NCBI GenBank assembly: GCA_016177305.1
Contig: JACOVK010000033.1
Location: 1-13,448 of the forward strand
Direction of reading: 5' to 3'
DNA: 13,448 bases
Source: Parcubacteria group bacterium
GTDB lineage: Bacteria; Patescibacteriota; Patescibacteriia; UBA2169
Shown here piece after piece: positions 7,130 to 11,424 of the stretch. A program made the translations under genes and the position numbers. The notes under the pieces were generated by a model, which saw only the letters and a list, made by a program, of their open reading frames with translations, had not been told where the DNA came from and did not search any database. The first letter of the stretch is position 1. Each line of letters opens with the position of its first letter.

Positions 7130-7203
7130 ATCGTCAAAGCCGAGCTTCAGGTTGCGTGTGCCGCTGACGCAGCCCACTTCACCTTTCGCTCGCCTTTTCC
7201 TCT

Positions 7204-7252
7204 CAGATTTTTTCTTAACTCGCGAGTACGCGGATTCCCAAGAAAAAATCTG
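7204..7252 (-). promoter_or_regulatory. rpsO leader stem-loop (candidate S15 control element)
   Basis: CAGATTTTTTCTT (7204-7216) and AAGAAAAAATCTG (7240-7252) are perfect 13-bp inverted arms around a 23-nt loop that itself contains the palindrome ACTCGCGAGT. The structure lies within the predicted rpsO leader, 75-123 nt upstream of the start codon. S15 is known to repress its own translation through structured leaders that differ between bacterial groups, so this is a plausible regulatory target. No T run follows on the minus strand, which argues against a simple terminator. Confidence 0.55.
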
Positions 7253-7324
7253 CAATTTAATAATAAGCGGCGTCCGAGTGTGCGGCGATCAAGCGCAGAC
7301 CAAGATGCCGTATTGCATATGGCC

Positions 7325-7353
7325 ATACTACCCAAACGGCCCGCATTTGTCAA
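7325..7353 (-). promoter_or_regulatory. rpsO promoter, sharing its -35 with the xer promoter
   Basis: TTGACA (7348-7353, consensus) is separated by 17 nt from TAGTAT (7325-7330) on the minus strand. Predicted transcription start is near 7318, which gives rpsO a leader of about 190 nt. Confidence 0.65.
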
Positions 7354-7375
7354 GGCGCTGTTTGTGTCTTACAAT
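7347..7375 (+). promoter_or_regulatory. xer promoter, back-to-back with the rpsO promoter
   Basis: TTGTCA (7347-7352) is separated by 17 nt from TACAAT (7370-7375) on the plus strand, each matching the consensus at five of six positions. The -35 box occupies almost the same bases as the minus-strand rpsO -35. Predicted start is near 7382, at the edge of the repeat at 7391-7423. Confidence 0.6.
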
Positions 7376-7390
7376 ATGACACAGGGTGTC

Positions 7391-7423
7391 ATCGCGAGCC
7401 CGGCGTATGCCGGGCGCGGCGAT
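7391..7423. repeat. REP-like palindromic element
   Basis: The outer arms ATCGC/GCGAT and inner arms GCCCGGC (7398-7404) and GCCGGGC (7409-7415) form a nested hairpin with a GTAT loop. The flanking bases, reading GTC on both sides (7388-7390 and 7427-7429), and the layout resemble the short intergenic GTCAT-GCGAG palindromes dispersed in many bacterial genomes. Only one copy is in this window, so the repeat status is inferred. It lies in the xer 5' untranslated region and could affect translation. Confidence 0.5.
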
Positions 7424-7444
7424 CCCGTCATAATAGCAACGCCC

Positions 7445-8383
7445 ATGCCAAAACTATCAACACTCATCACCGACTTCCTGGAATACCTTGAACTGGAAAA
7501 AGGGCGCTCACCGGCAACCGTGCGCAATTACGACTTCTACCTCAAGCGGTTCAGCCAGTGGGCAAAGAACCCGGTACCCGGAAGCATCACCACGGACGCC
7601 ATCCGTAACTATCGGCTCTGGCTCAACCGGTACCAGAACCCGAAGAACAAACAGCAGCTTTCCACTAAAACCCAAAACTATCACCTGATTGCCCTGCGCA
7701 GTTTCTTGAAGTTCCTCGCCCGCCGCGACGTCCAATCCCTGCCTGCCGAAAAAATTGAACTCGCCCGGCAACAGACGCGGGAGGTGGATTTCATTGACGG
7801 AGACGACGTGGAACGCCTGCTCGGCGCGCCATTCAAATCCGGCGCCGCTCCCATCATCAAGCTTCGGGACAAGGCCATTCTTGAAACACTGTTCTCAACC
7901 GGGCTGCGCGTATCTGAACTGACCAGGCTTGAGCGCGAAGTCGTAAAAGGCGCCAAAGACGAATTTACGATCCGCGGCAAAGGCGGCAAGCTGCGCATTG
8001 TGTTTCTCTCTGATTCCGCCAAAGATGCCATCAAACGATACCTGGACAAACGGACGGACGTTGAAGCAGCGCTGTTTGTCTCGCATGACCGGGCCCAAAA
8101 ATCGGAAGCGAGGAAAGAGAGCACATCACGTGCCCTGACCCCGCGTTCAGTACAGCGCATCGTAGCGCGGTGCGCATCTGCGGCCGGGCTGACCCGCGAA
8201 ATCACGCCCCACACCCTGCGCCACTCGTTCGCCACTGACCTCCTCTCAAACGGCGCGGACATTAGGGCCGTGCAGGCCATGCTCGGGCACGAATCAATCA
8301 CCACCACCCAGATTTACACGCACGTCACGGACAAACGCCTCAAAGACGTGTACCGCGCGTTCCATGGAAAGTCCAGAAAATAG
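7445..8383 (+). CDS. xerD: Tyrosine recombinase, XerC/XerD type
   Basis: This 312-aa protein has the size and layout of the XerC/D recombinases that resolve chromosome dimers at dif. An N-terminal SAM-like DNA-binding domain (about 1-95, with GRSPATVRNYDFYLKRF) precedes the catalytic domain (about 115-300). The full active-site set is visible: R155 in STGLRVSEL, a lysine in the GKGGKLR hairpin (K179/K182), H256 and R259 in PHTLRHSFA, H282 in LGHESITTTQ and the nucleophile Y291 in IYTHV. The ATG at 7445 matches the normal Xer N-terminus; the longer open frame would overlap rpsO. Its Shine-Dalgarno is poor. It is divergent from rpsO and followed by tRNA genes. XerC versus XerD cannot be decided here, and a mobile-element integrase is less likely because no accessory genes or attachment repeats are visible. 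Confidence 0.9.
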   Translation: MPKLSTLITDFLEYLELEKGRSPATVRNYDFYLKRFSQWAKNPVPGSITTDAIRNYRLWLNRYQNPKNKQQLSTKTQNYHLIALRSFLKFLARRDVQSLPAEKIELARQQTREVDFIDGDDVERLLGAPFKSGAAPIIKLRDKAILETLFSTGLRVSELTRLEREVVKGAKDEFTIRGKGGKLRIVFLSDSAKDAIKRYLDKRTDVEAALFVSHDRAQKSEARKESTSRALTPRSVQRIVARCASAAGLTREITPHTLRHSFATDLLSNGADIRAVQAMLGHESITTTQIYTHVTDKRLKDVYRAFHGKSRK

Positions 8384-8387
8384 TATT

Positions 8388-8412
8388 CCCCCTCCTTACT
8401 TAAAGGAGGGGG
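8388..8412 (+). repeat. C/G-rich hairpin repeat after xer
   Basis: CCCCCTCCTT (8388-8397) and AAGGAGGGGG (8403-8412) are perfect 10-bp arms around ACTTA, followed by a G-rich tail. It begins 4 nt after the xer stop. The form (C-rich arm, short AT loop, G-rich arm and further G) is like a common class of dispersed intergenic repeats. It may also act as a terminator for xer, but there is no immediate T run. Confidence 0.5.
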
Positions 8413-8429
8413 TGCGGGGGTGGTTGCCG

Positions 8430-8458
8430 TTGACAGAATGACTTTTTTCGTGTTAAAT
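8430..8458 (+). promoter_or_regulatory. Promoter of the tRNA-Arg/tRNA-His unit
   Basis: A consensus -35 box TTGACA (8430-8435) is followed after 17 nt by TTAAAT (8453-8458, four of six matches). Predicted start is near 8465, about 29 nt before tRNA-Arg. The short leader includes a 6-bp hairpin, CTCAAT/ATTGAG, at 8468-8483. Confidence 0.65.
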
Positions 8459-8493
8459 ATCTCTATCCTCAATAAGGATTGAGCCTACGACGT

Positions 8494-8568
8494 GCCCTCG
8501 TAGTTCAATGGATAGAACACCAGCCTTCTAAGTTGGTTATGCAGGTTCGATTCCTGCCGAGGGTACCA
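8494..8568 (+). tRNA. tRNA-Arg (anticodon TCT)
   Basis: A full cloverleaf can be drawn: acceptor GCCCTCG/CGAGGGT (with a terminal G-U), D-arm GTTC/GAAC, anticodon stem CCAGC/GTTGG with loop CTTCTAA, a 4-nt variable region, and T-arm GCAGG/CCTGC with loop TTCGATT. The anticodon TCT (8527-8529) reads AGA and, by wobble, AGG arginine codons. The discriminator is A and CCA is encoded (8566-8568). Confidence 0.97.
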
Positions 8569-8703
8569 GAAAAATCAACAAATTTTTCCTTGGGCCCACC
8601 GATGAGGTGGGTTAAGGAAAAATTTGAAAGGAAGACGCGGGCGGAAGCTGAAGTATTCGGACGAAGTCCGGATACGAAAGCTGAAGCGCGCGGCTGACGC
8701 CGC
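8569..8703 (+). other. Hairpin-rich spacer between the two tRNAs
   Basis: This spacer of 135 nt has no convincing gene but three successive stem-loops. The first (8580-8625) has arms AAATTTTTCCTT/AAGGAAAAATTT plus GCCCACC/GGTGGGT. The second (8654-8674) is a 9-bp stem with a GAA loop, flanked by direct copies of AAGCTGAAG (8645-8653 and 8678-8686). The third (8689-8704) is CGCGGC/GCCGCG and ends on the G-1 base of tRNA-His. They may guide tRNA processing or yield a stable small RNA. Confidence 0.6.
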
Positions 8704-8778
8704 GGCGGCTATAGTTTAATGGCAGAACATCGGGTTGTGGTCCCGAACGCGAGGGTTCGATTCCCTCTAGCCGCCCCA
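8704..8778 (+). tRNA. tRNA-His (anticodon GTG)
   Basis: The cloverleaf has acceptor GCGGCTA/TAGCCGC, anticodon stem TCGGG/CCCGA with loop TTGTGGT, and T-arm GAGGG/CCCTC with loop TTCGATT. The anticodon GTG is at 8737-8739. The histidine-specific extra G-1 (8704) faces C73 (8775), the normal identity element for HisRS. CCA is encoded (8776-8778). It is probably co-transcribed with tRNA-Arg. Confidence 0.97.
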
Positions 8779-8785
8779 GAAAAAG

Positions 8786-8858
8786 AAAAACACCCGCCGA
8801 GACCACCCACTCGTCCGCTTTGCGGACTCGCGGGAACCCGGAATCGGCGGGTGTTTTT
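8786..8858. terminator. Bidirectional terminator after tRNA-His
   Basis: AAAAACACCCGCCGA (8786-8800) and TCGGCGGGTGTTTTT (8844-8858) are perfect 15-bp arms around a loop that contains an inner GTCCGC/GCGGAC hairpin (8813-8827). A T run ends the outer arm on the plus strand, and the A run gives one on the minus strand. It can stop the tRNA transcript and the small-peptide transcript that converges from the right. Confidence 0.85.
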
Positions 8859-8870
8859 GCATCAAGCTTT

Positions 8871-9110
8871 TTATCTGAAGATATTGAATATTGATTTCCA
8901 GCCCGTGTACCAAGGCCGGCCATCGCCCTTTTCGGAGCTGTCAGCATCTTGAACCGGAGCATCCTCCCTGGTGTACGCTGCAGGGTCCACGAAAGCCCCG
9001 CCAGAACGGGTGTAGTTCTTGACCATGACCATGGCATTTGCCGATGGAGCCAAGAACAGAGAAACAGCCAGTACCAAGCAAAAAAGTGCCCTATTTACGC
9101 TTGTTTTCAT
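8871..9110 (-). CDS. Small secreted protein (79 aa precursor)
   Basis: I do not recognise the family. The protein has a clear signal peptide (residues 1-26, basic MKTSVNR, hydrophobic core, then APSANA) and a predicted cleavage before MVMV. The mature product is only about 53 residues, acidic in the middle (REDAPVQDADSSEKGDG) and ending in an aromatic motif PWYTGWKSIFNIFR. The single cysteine lies in the signal core and has no lipobox around it. The ATG at 9110 is fixed by AAGGAG at a 7-nt gap. It has its own predicted promoter just downstream of the DsbA-like gene's terminator and ends 12 nt before the shared terminator. The tryptophan-rich end could touch a membrane or partner protein; that is speculation. 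Confidence 0.75.
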   Translation of the reverse strand: MKTSVNRALFCLVLAVSLFLAPSANAMVMVKNYTRSGGAFVDPAAYTREDAPVQDADSSEKGDGRPWYTGWKSIFNIFR

Positions 9111-9117
9111 ACAGGTA

Positions 9118-9123
9118 CTCCTT
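9118..9123 (-). promoter_or_regulatory. Shine-Dalgarno of the small secreted protein
   Basis: AAGGAG lies 7 nt before the ATG at 9110. It decides this start over the longer open frame. A near copy (AAAAGGAGTACC) occurs 30 nt upstream within the promoter spacer. Confidence 0.75.
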
Positions 9124-9140
9124 CTTAAAAACAAGAGTAT

Positions 9141-9169
9141 ATGGTACTCCTTTTGGGCAAAAAAGTCAA
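9141..9169 (-). promoter_or_regulatory. Predicted promoter of the small secreted protein
   Basis: TTGACT (9164-9169), followed by a T run, is separated by 17 nt from TACCAT (9141-9146). The -35 box and T run coincide with the tail of the terminator for the DsbA-like gene. The predicted start near 9135 would leave a leader of about 25 nt. Confidence 0.5.
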
Positions 9170-9196
9170 CCCCTCCTCTATACCAGAGGAGGGGTT
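9159..9196 (-). terminator. Rho-independent terminator of the DsbA-like gene
   Basis: On the minus strand AACCCCTCCTCT and AGAGGAGGGGTT (9185-9196 and 9168-9179) form a perfect 12-bp stem with a 5-nt loop. GAC and then six T follow (9159-9164). It lies about 40 nt after the DsbA-like stop codon. The G/C-rich arms resemble those of the hairpin at 8388-8412. Confidence 0.8.
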
Positions 9197-9235
9197 GCTC
9201 CAAAGCAGTCACATGAGGCGTTTTGCTGAATAGGA

Positions 9236-9970
9236 CTAGCTGCTAACCAACGAATCAAGGATGGATTTTAATTGCGAATACGGAACTGCGCCGTTGACCG
9301 GAATCTTTTCCCCATCCGGGGTGACAATCACGGAGTACGGCGTACCCTGCGCGGACGCAGCAACGGCCTGGTCTGCCTGGTCGCTGACCTTGGAAGCGTA
9401 CTTGCCGGAGTCAAGGCACGTGGAAAAATCCGCGCGGTTCAAGCCCACGTACTCGGCAACGTCTGGCAACTCGTCCAAATTGAACCCGTTGTTCGCGGGC
9501 GTGATTTCAAACAATCGGTCAACAAACGCCCAGAACCCGTCGTTCCCCCCGAGCTCGCCCGCGCACTCTGCTGCTTCAGCTTCTTTTGGAGCCTTGGGGT
9601 GGATTGAGGACAAAGGAAAGTGTCGGTACACCCAGCGGACGTCATCCGGGTACTCATCAATCATCCTTACCAACGAAGGGTGGAAGCTCTGGCAGAACGG
9701 GCACTCAAGGTCCGAAAACTCAACCAACGTGATGCCCGCATCCGGGTTGCCGCGCACCCAGTCCGCATCCGTAACCGGCGCGACAGAAATCTCAAGGGGA
9801 GCCTCGGGCGCCGTGCCCCCGGCAACTGCTGCGGGATTTGCCGCCTGTGGAATGGCCGTATCTTCTTTGCGCAAGACCATGAAGAGGAGCACGAAAAAGC
9901 CAACCACGAAAAATACGGCCAAGGCCGCGCCAATGCCTGCCAAGAAACCTTGTTTGGTGGAAAGTGCCAT
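9236..9970 (-). CDS. DsbA-family thiol-disulfide oxidoreductase, membrane-anchored
   Basis: This 244-aa protein has one membrane segment at about residues 10-33, then a low-complexity Ala/Pro linker, then a DsbA-like thioredoxin fold outside the cytoplasm. The redox motif is C90-P-F-C93 (in FSDLECPFCQSFHP), and T210-P211 is the cis-proline that faces it. A second pair, C136 and C185, lies in the helical insert, as in several BdbD/DsbA-like proteins of Gram-positive bacteria. It is therefore expected to form or shuffle disulfides in exported proteins. No DsbB or VKOR partner is in the window. It is divergent from a DoxX-family gene. The ATG at 9970 has no clear Shine-Dalgarno sequence. Function as oxidase rather than isomerase is inferred. 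Confidence 0.9.
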   Translation of the reverse strand: MALSTKQGFLAGIGAALAVFFVVGFFVLLFMVLRKEDTAIPQAANPAAVAGGTAPEAPLEISVAPVTDADWVRGNPDAGITLVEFSDLECPFCQSFHPSLVRMIDEYPDDVRWVYRHFPLSSIHPKAPKEAEAAECAGELGGNDGFWAFVDRLFEITPANNGFNLDELPDVAEYVGLNRADFSTCLDSGKYASKVSDQADQAVAASAQGTPYSVIVTPDGEKIPVNGAVPYSQLKSILDSLVSS

Positions 9971-10005
9971 GTTATGTATTTAGTTACTATTCAAACGTGA
10001 TGTTA

Positions 10006-10035
10006 AAGGTACCAAATGGTGCGTACCCCTGTCAA
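10006..10035 (-). promoter_or_regulatory. Promoter of the DsbA-like gene
   Basis: A consensus -35 box TTGACA (10030-10035) is followed after 18 nt by TACCTT (10006-10011), a weak -10. It overlaps the -35 of the divergent doxX promoter. The leader would be about 30 nt and is AT-rich. Confidence 0.5.
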
Positions 10036-10059
10036 GAGCGCCTTTTGGTGTGGTATACT
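10029..10059 (+). promoter_or_regulatory. Promoter of the DoxX-family gene
   Basis: An extended -10 TGGTATACT (-10 box 10054-10059) is preceded by CTGTCA (10029-10034) at a long 19-nt spacing. The extended -10 probably carries the recognition. Predicted start is near 10066, about 26 nt before the start codon. Confidence 0.55.
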
Positions 10060-10091
10060 AGAACCGAAGGCTATCAGTAACATACAACCAT

Positions 10092-10424
10092 ATGGAACAA
10101 TTCCTCCAGTACAGCGACCAAGGCCTCTTTCTCTTGCGGCTCGCGGTTGCAGCCGTTTTCCTGGTGCACGCAACCATGAAATTCAAAAAGGTGAGCCCCA
10201 TGACCGCAGTGGGTGTTGTGGAGCTCATCGCGGCAATCGCGCTCGTGGTCGGGCTCTACACCCAAGTCGCGGCTCTGGCGCTTGGCGTGGTCATGCTCGG
10301 CGCCACATACATGAAAATTGCCAAGTGGAAAACCGGGTTTGTGAACGGCTGGGAGTTTGATCTTATCCTGCTTGCCGCGAACGTAGTGATTTTGACGAGC
10401 GGCGGCGGCTCAATCGGCGTCTAG
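10092..10424 (+). CDS. DoxX-family membrane protein
   Basis: This 110-aa protein has four hydrophobic segments at about residues 11-28, 36-54, 57-75 and 88-104. The family signatures include LLRLAVAAVFLVHATMKF and VVELIAAIALVVGLYTQVAA. DoxX proteins are small four-helix membrane proteins. Some serve as the quinone-linked subunit of thiosulfate oxidation in archaea, and others take part in thiol and oxidative-stress handling, but most have no proven reaction. Divergence from the DsbA-like gene with overlapping promoters suggests a link to extracytoplasmic thiol redox; this is inference. The ATG at 10092 has no good Shine-Dalgarno site. Length is normal for the short members. Confidence 0.85.
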   Translation: MEQFLQYSDQGLFLLRLAVAAVFLVHATMKFKKVSPMTAVGVVELIAAIALVVGLYTQVAALALGVVMLGATYMKIAKWKTGFVNGWEFDLILLAANVVILTSGGGSIGV

Positions 10425-10449
10425 CCGGCACTTAATCCTGTTTGTTGAT

Positions 10450-10477
10450 AAAGGCGCTGGCGAAAACCGGCGCCTTT
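10450..10477 (+). terminator. Stem-loop after the DoxX-family gene
   Basis: AAAGGCGCTGG (10450-10460) and CCGGCGCCTTT (10467-10477) pair over 11 bp with one G-U, around CGAAAA. It lies 25 nt after the stop codon. Only three T are present, so it may be a modest terminator working with the next hairpin. Confidence 0.6.
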
Positions 10478-10503
10478 GTGGTAGGTTAACACTATCATCG
10501 TGG

Positions 10504-10525
10504 AGGGCGCATGAGGCGCCCTTTT
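10504..10525 (+). terminator. Hairpin with T run upstream of the 264-aa gene
   Basis: AGGGCGC/GCGCCCT arms surround the loop ATGAG and are followed by TTTT (10522-10525). It ends 32 nt before the GTG start of the next gene. It is either a second terminator for the DoxX-family gene or a leader hairpin or attenuator of the 264-aa gene. No promoter is evident between it and that gene. Confidence 0.6.
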
Positions 10526-10541
10526 ACAATTCACCGAGCAG

Positions 10542-10550
10542 AAAAGGAGG
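10542..10550 (+). promoter_or_regulatory. Strong Shine-Dalgarno supporting a GTG start
   Basis: AAAAGGAGG, the best ribosome site in the window, lies 6 nt before GTG at 10557. It supports the non-ATG start. The bases GGAGGCTCC could pair on themselves weakly. Confidence 0.85.
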
Positions 10551-10556
10551 CTCCTC

Positions 10557-11351
10557 GTGCAAAACGCAGATTGTTACGTTGATCTGGGAAACGGCGAGCG
10601 GGAGACCATGCTCTTTTTCCTGCTCAACGCGCTCCTGCAGTCGCGGATAGAGACGGGCCATGAATCAGACGGCGATGAAGAGGTCAATGTCTACATCACC
10701 GGGCTCTTGCATTCCATAGTGGACGGCACGTTCTATGTGGACAACGGTGGCCGCCTGGCCGCGTCGCCGCTTGATGTGGCACAAATAGCTGGTCAGGCCG
10801 GAACAGTCCGCGGCAAAGCCAGCGTCTACCGCACCAACGCGGACTGCCGGCTCATGGAGTTTGGGTTGTTCAGCGGATGCGGGGGCTATGTTTCCTTGTA
10901 TAGACAAGCTATGACACCGCAGCCGGCCGAAACCTACCTAGAACAGGCAGAGCAATTCTACGCGTGGGCCGCCCTGCTCTGCAGCCGCATGCCGGCCCGG
11001 TACCGCGGACTTGCCCTGACCTTGTACAAGCTCGCTGAAGGGTTTGACATCTACCGCCAGGTGCTTAGCCACATGGGCGCAAACTACATCGGTCTGCTCG
11101 CACGGCTGTCTGCGGGCCAGATGGCGCATCTGGAGCACGACGCCCACCAGGCGGCACTGCCCGCGATTGCGGAGCATGCCCTGGACCGCATGCTGGATGC
11201 CTTCAACCGATGGAAAGCGGACCCGACCGCAGCAACCCGGGCAGCGTTCCTGGATGCAAGCGGCCCCTACTGCCTGCTCAAGCCAGGGTTTGATCCCGCA
11301 ACACTCGTTCCCAAACCGCCGGATGAAGGAGGCAACGCAAACGAAAACTAG
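10557..11351 (+). CDS. Hypothetical protein, cytoplasmic (264 aa)
   Basis: I do not recognise this family. The start is GTG at 10557 with a near-perfect Shine-Dalgarno. There is no signal peptide or membrane segment. The first ~120 residues look mixed alpha/beta (CYVDLGNGERETMLFFLLNALL, NVYITGLLHSIVDGTFYV). Residues 125-235 look mostly helical (YLEQAEQFYAWAALLCSRM, LALTLYKLAEGFDIYRQVLSHMGANYIGLLARL). The tail is Pro/Asn-rich and probably disordered. Cysteines at 6, 97, 108, 142 and 239 are scattered without a metal-binding spacing I can name. The motif YKLAEGFDIYRQVLSHMGANYIGLLARLS is the best candidate for a family signature. The gene stands alone between hairpins on both sides. The strong ribosome site suggests good expression. 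Confidence 0.8.
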   Translation: MQNADCYVDLGNGERETMLFFLLNALLQSRIETGHESDGDEEVNVYITGLLHSIVDGTFYVDNGGRLAASPLDVAQIAGQAGTVRGKASVYRTNADCRLMEFGLFSGCGGYVSLYRQAMTPQPAETYLEQAEQFYAWAALLCSRMPARYRGLALTLYKLAEGFDIYRQVLSHMGANYIGLLARLSAGQMAHLEHDAHQAALPAIAEHALDRMLDAFNRWKADPTAATRAAFLDASGPYCLLKPGFDPATLVPKPPDEGGNANEN

Positions 11352-11372
11352 GATGGGAGTACCCCACCCGAA

Positions 11373-11410
11373 AAGCCCCGCCCGGAACACCGGACGGGGC
11401 TTCCTTTTTT
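11373..11410. terminator. Terminator between the 264-aa gene and rny
   Basis: AAGCCCCG/CGGGGCTT and inner CCGG/CCGG stems, with one C-A mismatch between them, surround AACA. T6 follows at 11405-11410 on the plus strand. On the minus strand four T follow, so it may also end the convergent rny transcript, whose stop is at 11425. Confidence 0.85.
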
Positions 11411-11424
11411 AGAATGATGGCAAT

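Noticed and set aside
7007..7444. Upstream extension of the recombinase frame
   Set aside because: It overlaps rpsO and both promoters; the Xer N-terminus begins at the ATG at 7445.
7445..8568. Recombinase next to a tRNA as a genomic-island integrase
   Set aside because: The protein looks like housekeeping XerC/D, no copy of the tRNA 3' end is seen elsewhere in the window, and no cargo or phage genes are present.
8479..8697. Short plus-strand open frame over tRNA-Arg and the spacer
   Set aside because: It is tRNA sequence read as codons, with no ribosome site.
8612..9037. Minus-strand open frame of 141 codons
   Set aside because: It runs across tRNA-His and a terminator, and overlaps the signal-peptide gene in another frame.
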